A DNA stretch of 64,000 nucleotides, taken from assembly GCF_016907475.1 (NCBI RefSeq), contig NZ_JAFBCA010000001.1, positions 124,001 through 188,000 on the forward strand, in the 5' to 3' direction. Every line of letters starts with the position of its first letter. Positions within the stretch are counted from its first letter, which is position 1. Below the pieces are notes generated by a model, which saw nothing but the letters and a program-made list of their open reading frames with translations, was not told the DNA's origin and made no database searches. The translations under genes and the position numbers were made by a program. This stretch comes from Nocardioides cavernae (GTDB lineage: Bacteria > Actinomycetota > Actinomycetes > Propionibacteriales > Nocardioidaceae). Positions 35,829 through 43,761 of the stretch are shown here, piece by piece.

Positions 35829-36545
35829 CTACCCCCGCAGCGGCGAGGCCTCGGCCCCCGCGCTGAACGCCTCGGCCCCGTAGAGCGCCCAGGCATGCAC
35901 CCCGCTCGGCCCGCCGCTGCTGTAGGCGCGCAGGTTCGACTCGTACGCCGCCCGGTGGGCCAGGTGCCCGGCCTCCGGCACGACGAGCGACTTGGCGTCC
36001 ACGCCGCGCGAGACCAGCACGAGCCGCTCGAGCGCCCGGGCCACGATGCCGTTGTGCGACGCGAAGGGCGCGGCGGTCGCGACGTCGGCGTGCGCCACGG
36101 CGGCCGTCAGCAGGGCGGGCGCCTCGCTGCCGGACAGCAGGAGCTCCGCGACGCCGCGCAGCCGGTCGGCGGACGCGGCGTCGCGCGGACGCCCGAGCTC
36201 GTCGGGGGCGAGGGCCGCGGACCCGACGACGGCGTGCAGGCGCGCGATGGCCTGCAGCGGCGCGGTCTTCAGCAGCGGCGCGAGCGCGAGCATCGAGGCA
36301 GACAGCCGTACGGCGTCGCTCGCGATCTCGTCGCCCTCGCCCGCCCGCACCTGCTCCAGCGTGGACTCCGACCCCTCGAGGACGGCGCTCGCGTGGGCGC
36401 CGCGCAGGAGGGACTCCGCGGTCAGCTCCGGCGACGTACGCCTCAGGCCGCGGTCGCGCAGCATCACGTCGATCCCGTCGCGGGTGCCGGCGTAGGCCGA
36501 GCGGACACCCTCAAGGTCGGTGAGCCAGGCGAGCGGGTCGGTCAT
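35829..36545 (-). CDS. Fic-like (Rv3662c-type) protein with degenerate motif
   Basis: A 238-residue helical protein in the position of mycobacterial Rv3662c and Streptomyces SCO3559. RGAHASAVLEGSESTLEQV resembles the Fic N-terminal inhibitory helix region (SxxxEG), and HADVATAAPFASHNGIVARALERL aligns with the Fic active-site motif HPFxxGNGRxxR, but the motif is displaced: the catalytic His and the two ordered Gly/Arg residues are not all retained. AMPylation activity is therefore uncertain. A TACCGT 7 bases before the ATG suggests a leaderless mRNA. Divergent from a methyltransferase gene. Confidence 0.75.
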   Translation of the reverse strand: MTDPLAWLTDLEGVRSAYAGTRDGIDVMLRDRGLRRTSPELTAESLLRGAHASAVLEGSESTLEQVRAGEGDEIASDAVRLSASMLALAPLLKTAPLQAIARLHAVVGSAALAPDELGRPRDAASADRLRGVAELLLSGSEAPALLTAAVAHADVATAAPFASHNGIVARALERLVLVSRGVDAKSLVVPEAGHLAHRAAYESNLRAYSSGGPSGVHAWALYGAEAFSAGAEASPLRG

Positions 36546-36552
36546 GGGGAGG

Positions 36553-36558
36553 ACGGTA
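36553..36558 (-). promoter_or_regulatory. Putative -10 of the Fic-like gene
   Basis: On the minus strand TACCGT ends 7 bases before ATG 36545, which fits a leaderless transcript. Confidence 0.35.
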
Positions 36559-36570
36559 GTCGCGGCGGCG

Positions 36571-36592
36571 GTATCGCCCGATCGCGGGATAC
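36571..36592. promoter_or_regulatory. Palindrome in divergent promoter region
   Basis: Outer arms GTAT/ATAC surround a perfect CCCGATCGCGGG core, with a 2-base asymmetry on one side. It overlaps the TACGGT (36590-36595) that lies 7 bases before ATG 36603, so a bound protein could block the methyltransferase promoter. Confidence 0.4.
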
Positions 36593-36602
36593 GGTGAGCG
36601 CG

Positions 36603-37451
36603 ATGAGCGACGAACCCTCGACCACCCCAGCCACCACCGACCGCGCGCGGTCCTTCGGGTCCGTCGCGGAGGCGTACGACCGGGGTCGGCCCACCTACCC
36701 CGCCGAGGCGGTCGCCTGGCTGGCCGGCGGCGAGGCGAAGGTCGTCCTCGAGCTGGCCGCCGGCACCGGCAAGCTGACGCGCGAGCTGGTCGACCAGGGC
36801 CACGCCGTCTTCGCGACCGAGCCCGACGAGGCGATGCTCGAGGTGCTGCGCCAGCGGGTGCCCGAGGTGAGCGCCAAGGTCGCGACGGCGGAGGAGATCC
36901 CGGCCAACGACCGCTCGGTCGACGTGGTGGTCGTGGCGCAGGCCTTCCACTGGTTCGACCACGAGGTGGCGCTGCCCGAGATCGCTCGCGTTCTCAAACC
37001 CGGCGGCCACGTCGCCCTGGTGTGGAATAGCCGTGACGAGCGCATCCCGTGGGTGCGCCGCATGGGTGACCTCCTCGGCCGCCAGGACCTCGACACGAGC
37101 TCGGCCGAGCGGCTCGTGCACAGCGACCTCTTCGGCTTCATGGAGGAGGCGAGATTCAAGCACTGGCAGGAGGTCAACCGCGAGACCATCCTCGACATGG
37201 CGCGCTCGCGCTCGAGCTTCGCGATGATGGACGAGGCACAGCGGGAGCGCCACCTGGCCGACGTGCTCGCCTTCTACGACGACTTCGGCCGTGGGATGGA
37301 CGGCATGCAGATCCCCTACGTGACGCGCTGCTACCGCGCCGTCGTGGTCGACCGCGACGACACCGGCCCGTCCCCCGACGACCGGGAGCCCGACGGACCG
37401 GTCGTGAGCGACGGCAGCGACACCGACATGCTGCTCATCGACTTCCGCTGA
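36603..37451 (+). CDS. Class I SAM-dependent methyltransferase (UbiE/BioC-like)
   Basis: A 282-residue small-molecule-type methyltransferase. The SAM motif I is VLELAAGTGKLTREL near residue 44, followed by ATEPDEAMLEVL (motif II acidic residue) and AQAFHWFDHEVALPEIARVLKPGG (motifs for Methyltransf_11). FGSVAEAYDRGRPTYP at the N-terminus is typical of the UbiE/COQ5-like actinobacterial group. The C-terminal 30 residues are an acidic tail. The substrate is not assignable. Likely leaderless, divergent from the Fic-like gene. Confidence 0.88.
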   Translation: MSDEPSTTPATTDRARSFGSVAEAYDRGRPTYPAEAVAWLAGGEAKVVLELAAGTGKLTRELVDQGHAVFATEPDEAMLEVLRQRVPEVSAKVATAEEIPANDRSVDVVVVAQAFHWFDHEVALPEIARVLKPGGHVALVWNSRDERIPWVRRMGDLLGRQDLDTSSAERLVHSDLFGFMEEARFKHWQEVNRETILDMARSRSSFAMMDEAQRERHLADVLAFYDDFGRGMDGMQIPYVTRCYRAVVVDRDDTGPSPDDREPDGPVVSDGSDTDMLLIDFR

Positions 37452-37522
37452 CGCGCGACAACTTCCCGAGGCTCCGGATCGTCCCACCCCGGACACACCA
37501 CACCGATCTCGGGGGAGACACC

Positions 37523-38977
37523 ATGCGTACGACCGCCCTGCCCGTTGCCGGCCTCCTCGGCCTGGCCCTGCTCGCACCGGCGTCCTGGGCGGCTCCGGCC
37601 ACCGCCGCCGGCGAGACCTGCCGCGGTGAGGCCGCCACCCTCGTCGGCACCGGTGACAAGGTCACCGGCACCGAGGGGCGCGACGTGATCGTCACGGCGC
37701 GCGCCGGGGTGGTGGACTCCCTCGGCGGCGACGACCTCGTCTGCGTGGCGCCGACGCGCGTCGGCTCCAACGTCCTCGTGATCGACGCCGGGAGCGGTGA
37801 CGACGTGGTCGACACGACCGCCACCCCGGTCGGCAACTACGTCACGACCACCCTCGGCGCGGGCAGCGACACCTTCGTCGGCGGGCAGGCCAGCGACACC
37901 GTCCACGGCGGCGACGGCAAGGACCCGTGGGTCGACACCGAGCGCGACGTCCTCGACACCGGCGGCAGCGGCGACCACGTGTTCACCGGCTCGCCGGGCA
38001 GCACCAACCACGACGTCGTGCGCCTGGGCGAGGGCCGCGACCAGGTCCACGTCGGCTCGCCCGCGGTCGGCGGCGACTTCGTGCTCGACGGCGGCGAGGG
38101 CTTCGACGGGATCGACCTGCAGTCCGGCAGCACCGACGTCGTCCTCGACATGGCGGCAGGCACCTTCACCAGCCCGGCCGGCACCGCAGCCTTCACCGGC
38201 ATCGAGTCCGTCGGCATCACTGCGGGCGAGGCATCGGTCACGTACCGCGGCACCGAAGGGAAGGACTCCCTCGAGATCCGCCCGGAGGGCGGCACGCCGA
38301 CGCTGGACGTGACCACGGGTGACGGCGACGACGAGGTCGCCGTACCGGACGCCGCGATCTCCGCGGGCAGCCGCATCGACATGGGCGCCGGTCGTGACGA
38401 GCTGGTGGTCGCGAGCAAGACCGGCGAGCTCGCCATTGACCTGACCCGCCAGCTGCTCACCGTGCAGGGCGTCGAGGCGACCGCCACCGGCGTCGAGGAC
38501 ACGTGGCTGATGGCTCCCACCGTCGCGCTCACCGGCGACCCCGGCGACAACGACCTCACCTGGAGCGGCTGCGACGCCACCCTCAGCGGCGGTGCCGGCA
38601 ACGACGCGCTGCAGTGGAACTACGACTACCTCTTCGAGACCTACGAGTTCCGCTGCGCCGGCGAGGTCTCGATGGACGGCGGTGACGGCCGCGACTTCCT
38701 GCGCTCCTCCGGCGGCGACGACCTTCTCATCGGCGGCCGGGGCCACGACAAGGTCTTCGGACGGGGCGGCGACGACACGATCCGGGGCGGCACCGGCGAC
38801 GACAAGCTCGACGGCGGCGAGGGCCGCGACGACATCCGCGGCGGCACGGGCAAGGACCGGCTCATCGGTCGCGCGGACAACGACACCCTCCTCGGCGGCC
38901 GGGGCCGCGACACCGCCGACGGTGGGCAGGGCCGCGACCGCTGCGTCGCCGAGCGCGAGACGCGCTGCGAGCGCTGA
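37523..38977 (+). CDS. Secreted RTX-like calcium-binding repeat protein 1
   Basis: A 484-residue secreted protein. A Sec signal (MRTTALPVAGLLGLALLAP...) ends near residue 29; mature TCRGEAATLVGTGDKVTGTEGRDVIV follows. The body has scattered and then tandem RTX nonapeptides (GGRGHDKVFGRGGDDTIRGG and similar in residues about 390-470), which bind calcium in a parallel beta-roll. It ends GQGRDRCVAERETRCER, a two-cysteine cap shared with the next two genes. First of three tandem paralogues, with a 71-base upstream gap. No type I secretion genes are adjacent, and the Sec signal makes them unnecessary. Confidence 0.9.
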   Translation: MRTTALPVAGLLGLALLAPASWAAPATAAGETCRGEAATLVGTGDKVTGTEGRDVIVTARAGVVDSLGGDDLVCVAPTRVGSNVLVIDAGSGDDVVDTTATPVGNYVTTTLGAGSDTFVGGQASDTVHGGDGKDPWVDTERDVLDTGGSGDHVFTGSPGSTNHDVVRLGEGRDQVHVGSPAVGGDFVLDGGEGFDGIDLQSGSTDVVLDMAAGTFTSPAGTAAFTGIESVGITAGEASVTYRGTEGKDSLEIRPEGGTPTLDVTTGDGDDEVAVPDAAISAGSRIDMGAGRDELVVASKTGELAIDLTRQLLTVQGVEATATGVEDTWLMAPTVALTGDPGDNDLTWSGCDATLSGGAGNDALQWNYDYLFETYEFRCAGEVSMDGGDGRDFLRSSGGDDLLIGGRGHDKVFGRGGDDTIRGGTGDDKLDGGEGRDDIRGGTGKDRLIGRADNDTLLGGRGRDTADGGQGRDRCVAERETRCER

Positions 38978-39013
38978 CCCGCCACCACCGACCCGACCTC
39001 TCGAGGAGCACCC

Positions 39014-39961
39014 GTGCGCACGACGACCCTGACCGCCGCAGCCCTGCTCGGCCTCACCCTTCTCAGCCCGATCCAGGCCGCCACCGCGGCGGCCGCCGAG
39101 ACCTGCCAGGGCGTGCCCGCCACCATCGTCGGCACCCCCGAGGGCCACGTGGTCGGCACCGCCGGTGACGACGTCATCGTGTCCGGCGGCGCGTGGTCGG
39201 TCGATGCGGGCGACGGCGACGACCTGGTCTGCATCCCCCCGTTGGAGGGCGACCTGCTCGGCAACGTCACCGAGGTCGACGCGGGCGCCGGCGACGACAC
39301 CGTCGTCTCCGAGGGCGAGCACAACCACTCGTGGACCACGCTCGGCGCGGGCGTTGACACCTTCCGCGGGGGCGGGTGGGAGGACCGCGTGGAGGCCGGC
39401 TTCGAGGACACCGTCGTGGCCGACCGCGGCGACGACCTCGTCAGCTACAGCATCGAGCCCGGCGAGGCCCTCCCCGAGACGGTCGGCTCGACCATCAGCA
39501 ACCGTTCCTCGGGGTGGATCAAGGTCACGGCCGTCGGTCGCCGCATCGCGATCGACGGCAAGGCCGGCGAGGTCCGGGTCGACGGCCAGGTCGTCAACAC
39601 CTTCGGCATCTCGCCCCGGATGCTCTTCGGCGTCGCCCAGCGCGTCGAGCTAGTCGGTTCCCCGGGGGTCGACCGCCTGGCCGCGGGCGCCTGCGGCCTC
39701 GGCGTCGTCGAGGGCCGCGGCGGCGACGACGACATCCTCTACCTCCGCGACGACGCCCTGCCGAGAAGGTCGTGCACCCCGCGGATGCGTGTCGACGGCG
39801 GCGCCGGCAAGGACTCCATCCGTGGCACGATCAACGCCGATGTCCTTCGCGGCGGAGGCGGCAATGACTGGATCAAGGGGCGCAAGGGCAAGGACGTCGC
39901 CGTCGGCGGGCCGGGCCGCGACACCTGTTTCGCCGAGCGCACCCGCTCCTGCGAGCGCTGA
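39014..39961 (+). CDS. Secreted RTX-like calcium-binding repeat protein 2
   Basis: A 315-residue paralogue of its neighbours, with signal peptide MRTTTLTAAALLGLTLLSP and the shared mature start ETCQGVPATIVGTPEGHVVGTAGDDVIV. It is shorter and has fewer RTX motifs (GGAGKDSIRG, GGGGNDWIKGRKGKDVAVGG), with a non-repeat central domain (about 140-230). The end GPGRDTCFAERTRSCER keeps the two-cysteine cap. GTG 39014 lies 36 bases after the previous stop and is preceded by CGAGGAGC, so it is probably in one transcript with gene 1. Confidence 0.88.
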   Translation: MRTTTLTAAALLGLTLLSPIQAATAAAAETCQGVPATIVGTPEGHVVGTAGDDVIVSGGAWSVDAGDGDDLVCIPPLEGDLLGNVTEVDAGAGDDTVVSEGEHNHSWTTLGAGVDTFRGGGWEDRVEAGFEDTVVADRGDDLVSYSIEPGEALPETVGSTISNRSSGWIKVTAVGRRIAIDGKAGEVRVDGQVVNTFGISPRMLFGVAQRVELVGSPGVDRLAAGACGLGVVEGRGGDDDILYLRDDALPRRSCTPRMRVDGGAGKDSIRGTINADVLRGGGGNDWIKGRKGKDVAVGGPGRDTCFAERTRSCER

Positions 39962-39992
39962 TCCTCCACACACGACGACAACGGGAAGCACC

Positions 39993-41345
39993 ATGCGTAC
40001 GACGACACTGGCGGCCGTCGGGCTGCTCAGCCTGGCACTGCTCACACCGGCGTACTCCGCCACCGCAGCAGCGGAGACCTGTCGCGGCGAGGCCGCGACC
40101 ATCGTGGGCACCGGTCGACCGATCCGGGGCACGGAGGGGCGCGACGTGATCGTCCTCGGCATCTCGCACGAGGTCGACGCCCTCGGTGGCGACGACCTGA
40201 TCTGCCTCAACCAGGACGTCGACGACTACTACGTGCAGGACATCGACGCAGGCCCCGGCAACGACACCGTCGACGCCACGGCCGCTACCTCGAGCTACGT
40301 GGCCACCAGGACCACGCTCGGCCCGGGAGCCGACACCTTCGTCGGCGGTGCGTCGCTGGACCTGGTGTACGCCGGCGACGCCGCGGACCCGGTCCAGCCG
40401 GGCTCCGACGTCGACGGCGACCGGGTGGAGACGGGCGCCGGCGACGACGAGGTCCACTCCGGGTCTTCCGGGGGCGTGGACCACGACGTGATCGCGCTCG
40501 GCAACGGCGACGACTCCCTCTTCCTCGGCACGTCGCAGCTGGCGGGCGACGCCGCCTTCGACGGTGGCGAGGGCGATGACCCGCTCCGGTTCCGTCTGGG
40601 CACCGAGGAGGTCACCGTCGACCAGGCCACGGGGACCCTCACGTCGGCTGCGGGCACCGCCGCCCTCACCTCCTTCGCGTCGGTGACGATCGACGCCGGG
40701 ACGGGGACGGTGCACTACCGCGGCACGCCGGGCGCCGACTCGCTCGCCGTACGCACCGAGGGGGCACCCGTCCTCGACCTCGCCACCGGGGCGGGGAAGG
40801 ACCAGGTGGTGCTCGAGCCCGCGACGATCGGCGCGGGCAGCACGATCGACACGGGCGCCGGCCACGACAAGCTGATCGCGGCGAGGCGGAACGGCTCCCT
40901 GGAGCTCGACCTCGGCTTCCACGACCGGTTCGTCGTCGCCGGCGAGGACGTGGCGGACGTCGACGAGCTGGAGGATGCCTTCCTGATGGCTCCCCGGGTC
41001 ACGATGGTGGGCAGCAACGCCGACAACGCCCTCACGTTCACCGGCTGCACGGGCACCCTGAGCGGCGGGCACGGCCGTGACTTCCTGGCCAAGGGCTTCG
41101 ACTACGTCTTCGAGTCCTACGACTTCGGCTGCCGGACCACCACCGCGATGAGGGGCGGACCTGACAGGGACCACCTCATGGGCGCGTACGGCCGGGACCG
41201 CCTGCGCGGCGAGGGCGGCGACGACCGGCTCGACGGCACCAGCGGCAACGACGTCCTCGTCGGCGGCGGTGGCCGGGACAGAAGCGACGGCGGCCCCGGC
41301 CGCGACCGCTGCGTCTCCGAGCGAGAGAAGCACTGCGAGCGGTGA
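39993..41345 (+). CDS. Secreted RTX-like calcium-binding repeat protein 3
   Basis: A 450-residue paralogue most similar to protein 1 in length and domain order. The signal peptide MRTTTLAAVGLLSLALLTP precedes ETCRGEAATIVGTGRPIRGTEGRDVIV; the middle includes a beta-helical stretch with HYRGTPGADSLAVR, and the end has RTX units (GEGGDDRLDGTSGNDVLVGGGGRD) and the cap GRDRCVSEREKHCER. ATG 39993 is 31 bases after gene 2. Role unknown: surface adhesion or biofilm matrix is plausible for calcium-binding secreted repeats. Confidence 0.88.
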   Translation: MRTTTLAAVGLLSLALLTPAYSATAAAETCRGEAATIVGTGRPIRGTEGRDVIVLGISHEVDALGGDDLICLNQDVDDYYVQDIDAGPGNDTVDATAATSSYVATRTTLGPGADTFVGGASLDLVYAGDAADPVQPGSDVDGDRVETGAGDDEVHSGSSGGVDHDVIALGNGDDSLFLGTSQLAGDAAFDGGEGDDPLRFRLGTEEVTVDQATGTLTSAAGTAALTSFASVTIDAGTGTVHYRGTPGADSLAVRTEGAPVLDLATGAGKDQVVLEPATIGAGSTIDTGAGHDKLIAARRNGSLELDLGFHDRFVVAGEDVADVDELEDAFLMAPRVTMVGSNADNALTFTGCTGTLSGGHGRDFLAKGFDYVFESYDFGCRTTTAMRGGPDRDHLMGAYGRDRLRGEGGDDRLDGTSGNDVLVGGGGRDRSDGGPGRDRCVSEREKHCER

Positions 41346-41371
41346 CCCAGGCTCTGGCCCCGGTGCGGGGC

Positions 41372-41377
41372 TAGGGT
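41372..41377 (+). promoter_or_regulatory. Putative -10 of the LytS operon
   Basis: TAGGGT ends 7 bases before GTG 41385, suggesting a leaderless transcript for the kinase-regulator-symporter operon and separating it from the RTX genes. Confidence 0.4.
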
Positions 41378-41384
41378 CGCTGCC

Positions 41385-42515
41385 GTGGCGAGATGGCGGT
41401 GGCGGCGTACGTCGCTGGGTGGCGAGGCCGACCGCGCAGCCTTCCGCGCGCTGCACAACGCCTCTCTCGCCAGCCCGGCCCTGCGGGAGGGGCTGACCAC
41501 GGCGAGCTCGGAACGGTCCGTACGCCACCTGCGCGCACTGCTCGGCACACCGGCCGCTGGCCTGGGTGACACCAGCGGGCTGCTGGCGTGGGACGGCCTC
41601 GGCAGCCACCACCGCTCGCAGCTCGCCGGCACGATCGGGCAGGTCGCGGAGACCGGGCGCACGATGATCGTGGACCAGCGGACCCTGGTCTGCGAGGACG
41701 GCGGCTGCCAGGTCCGGCAGGCGATCGTGAGCCCGCTCGTCGTCGAGGACACCCTCGTGGGAGCGCTCGTGGTGGGCGCCCCGCACACCACCGGGGGCCT
41801 GGTCCGCGCGGCCGACGAGGTGGCGTCGTGGGTCAGCGGCCAGCTCGAGCTCGCCGAGCTCGACCTGTCGCGCACCCGGCTGATGGAGGCCGAGGTGCGG
41901 GCCCTGCGGGCGCAGATCAGCCCGCACTTCATCTACAACTCGCTCGGCGCCATCGCCAGCTTCGTGCGCACCGACCCCGACCGGGCGCGCGAGCTGCTGC
42001 TCGAGTTCGCCGACTTCACGCGCTACTCCTTCCGACGCCACGGCGAGTACACGACGCTCGCCGAGGAGCTCCGCTCCGTCGAGCGCTACCTGCTGCTCGA
42101 GCAGGCGCGCTTCGGTGACCGGCTGCAGGTCACGCTGCAGGTGGCCCCGGAGGTGCTGCCCGTCGCGGTGCCGTTCCTGTGCATCCAGCCGCTCGTCGAG
42201 AACGCCGTACGCCACGGGCTCGAGGCCAGCGCCGACAAGGTCGACGGCGTCGGGCGGCTCTCGATCGTCGCCCGCGACCACGACCAGGAGTGCGTCCTCG
42301 AGGTCGAGGACGACGGCACCGGCGAGGACCCGGAGCGCGTACGACAGGCGCTGGCCGGCGACGTGTCGATGGACTCCGTCGGCCTGGGCAACGTGGACGC
42401 GCGGCTGCGCAACGCCTACGGCGACGACTACGGTCTGGTCGTCGAGACCGCACCCGGCGCGGGCACGAAGGTGATCGTCCGGGTGCCGAAGTTCGCCCCC
42501 GGAGTGCAGGTATGA
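41385..42515 (+). CDS. LytS-type sensor histidine kinase
   Basis: A 376-residue soluble kinase. Residues about 40-155 read as a GAF-like sensor (EDGGCQVRQAIVSPLVVEDTLVGALVVG), containing CEDGGC, a possible metal or redox pair. Residues about 165-250 are the His_kinase domain with phosphoacceptor His181 in RAQISPHFIYNSL, and the C-terminus is an HATPase (PLVENAVRHGLE; GLGNVDARLRNAYG). There is no membrane helix, so the signal is intracellular. The stop overlaps a short leader ORF that leads to the LytTR regulator. The operon suggests control of acetate or monocarboxylate uptake. Confidence 0.92.
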   Translation: MARWRWRRTSLGGEADRAAFRALHNASLASPALREGLTTASSERSVRHLRALLGTPAAGLGDTSGLLAWDGLGSHHRSQLAGTIGQVAETGRTMIVDQRTLVCEDGGCQVRQAIVSPLVVEDTLVGALVVGAPHTTGGLVRAADEVASWVSGQLELAELDLSRTRLMEAEVRALRAQISPHFIYNSLGAIASFVRTDPDRARELLLEFADFTRYSFRRHGEYTTLAEELRSVERYLLLEQARFGDRLQVTLQVAPEVLPVAVPFLCIQPLVENAVRHGLEASADKVDGVGRLSIVARDHDQECVLEVEDDGTGEDPERVRQALAGDVSMDSVGLGNVDARLRNAYGDDYGLVVETAPGAGTKVIVRVPKFAPGVQV

Positions 42516-42571
42516 ATTCACCCCATCCGAATCCTCGCTTCGCTGCGGTTCGCACAGGGACCCCGAAATGA
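42512..42571 (+). repeat. Junction repeat copy C with 19-codon leader ORF
   Basis: Inserted between kinase and regulator. ATG 42512 overlaps the kinase stop (ATGA) and the ORF ends in TGA 42569-42571, overlapping the regulator ATG 42568 (ATGA). It shares with copies A and B the CACCCCA start, CGCTTCGCT middle and CAGGGACCCCG end. It probably keeps translation coupled across the insert. Confidence 0.55.
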
Positions 42572-43281
42572 CGCAATTGAAGGTCCTCGTCATCGACGAC
42601 GAGCGTCCCGCGCTGGACGAGCTCACCTTCCTGCTCGGCCGCGACCCGCGCATCGGCGAGGTGCGCGGCAGCGACTCCGCGACCGAGGCGCTGCGGGTGC
42701 TGCAGGCCGAGGAGGTCGACGCGGTCTTCCTCGACATCCAGATGCCCGGCCTCACCGGGCTCGACCTGGCGCAGGTGCTCTCGCGTTTCAAGTCGCCGCC
42801 GCCGGTCGTCTTCGTCACCGCCCACGAGGAGCACGCCGTCGCGGCGTTCGAGCTGCGCGCCGTCGACTACGTCCTCAAACCGGTGCGGGAGGAACGGCTC
42901 GCCGAGGCCGTACGCCGCGTGGTGGAGGCCGGCGGCCCCGCGCCGTCGGGTGACGTGCAGATCCCCGTCGAGCGCGGCGGGGTCACCCGCTTCATCAGCC
43001 GCGCCGAGATCACCCACGTCGAGGCGCAGGGCGACTACGCGCGCCTGCACACCGCCGACGGCTCGCACCTCGTGCGCACCCCGCTGTCGTCGCTCGCCGA
43101 GCAATGGGCGTCGGCCGGGTTCGTCCGGATCCACCGCTCGGTGCTCGTCGCACTCCCCCACGTCGAGGAGGTGCGCAGCGAGGGAGGGCGGGTCAGCGTC
43201 GTCATCGCCGGCACCGAGCTGCCGGTGAGCCGCCGCCACACGCGCGAGCTGCGGTCGGTGCTCACCCGCCGCGAGACGTGA
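42568..43281 (+). CDS. LytTR-family response regulator
   Basis: A 237-residue two-component regulator. The receiver (1-120) has the acidic pair in VIDDERPAL, phosphoacceptor Asp56 in VFLDIQMPG, Thr in VTAHEEHAV and Lys in YVLKPVREE. The LytTR DNA-binding domain (about 130-235) has the usual ARLHTADGSHLVRTPLSSL and FVRIHRSVLVAL segments. It is coupled to the kinase through leader repeat C. The LytS/LytT pair beside an SSS symporter is a recurring actinobacterial arrangement, suggesting it regulates the transporter. Confidence 0.94.
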   Translation: MTQLKVLVIDDERPALDELTFLLGRDPRIGEVRGSDSATEALRVLQAEEVDAVFLDIQMPGLTGLDLAQVLSRFKSPPPVVFVTAHEEHAVAAFELRAVDYVLKPVREERLAEAVRRVVEAGGPAPSGDVQIPVERGGVTRFISRAEITHVEAQGDYARLHTADGSHLVRTPLSSLAEQWASAGFVRIHRSVLVALPHVEEVRSEGGRVSVVIAGTELPVSRRHTRELRSVLTRRET

Positions 43282-43291
43282 GGCACGAGCC

Positions 43292-43696
43292 GTGAGCGAC
43301 CAGCCACCTCCGCGGGTCCGGGTGACCGGACCGCCGCGGCGTCGCGCGGACGTCGTACGCCCTGTGGGCACGCGGGAGATCGACGCTGAGACCGCGCTGG
43401 GCGAGGTCTTCATGCGCTCGTTGTTGCGCGAGCAGCTCTTCCTGGCGCTGCGGGTGCTGGCCGCGCTGGCGCTCACGCTCGGGATGCTGCCGCTGCTCTT
43501 CCACCTCTTCCCGTCGCTCGGCGACGAACGGGTGGGGCAGATGCCGCTGGCCTGGCTGCTGCTCGGGGTGCTCGCCTACCCGTGGCTCGTGGTGCTCGGC
43601 TGGTTCTACATCCGGCGCGCCGAGGACCACGAGCGCGACTTCGCCGACCTGGTCGGGTCGGTCGGGTCCGACGGCCCCGACGAGGAGCCGCGATGA
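43292..43696 (+). CDS. DUF485-like small membrane protein
   Basis: A 134-residue protein with a basic N-terminal tail of about 40 residues and two transmembrane helices (about 50-70 and 85-108), ending WFYIRRAEDHERDFADLV, the pattern of DUF485 partners of acetate symporters. It lies 10 bases after the regulator. Its stop overlaps the ATG of leader repeat B. It probably assembles with, or stabilises, the symporter. Confidence 0.8.
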   Translation: MSDQPPPRVRVTGPPRRRADVVRPVGTREIDAETALGEVFMRSLLREQLFLALRVLAALALTLGMLPLLFHLFPSLGDERVGQMPLAWLLLGVLAYPWLVVLGWFYIRRAEDHERDFADLVGSVGSDGPDEEPR

Positions 43697-43761
43697 ACAC
43701 CCCACGACGTTCCTCTCCCCCGCTTCGCTCCTCCGACCAACGCCGCAGGGACCCCGGGTGA
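43693..43761 (+). repeat. Junction repeat copy B with 22-codon leader ORF
   Basis: The ATG at 43693 overlaps the DUF485 stop (ATGA) and the ORF runs to TGA 43759-43761, overlapping the symporter GTG 43758 (GTGA). The insert is flanked by ATGAACACC and GTGAGCACC. The encoded PPLRSS segment matches copy A (33560-33634), and the nucleotide match runs through CCCCACGAC, TTCCTC, CGCTCCTCCG and GGGACCCCGG. Confidence 0.65.
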
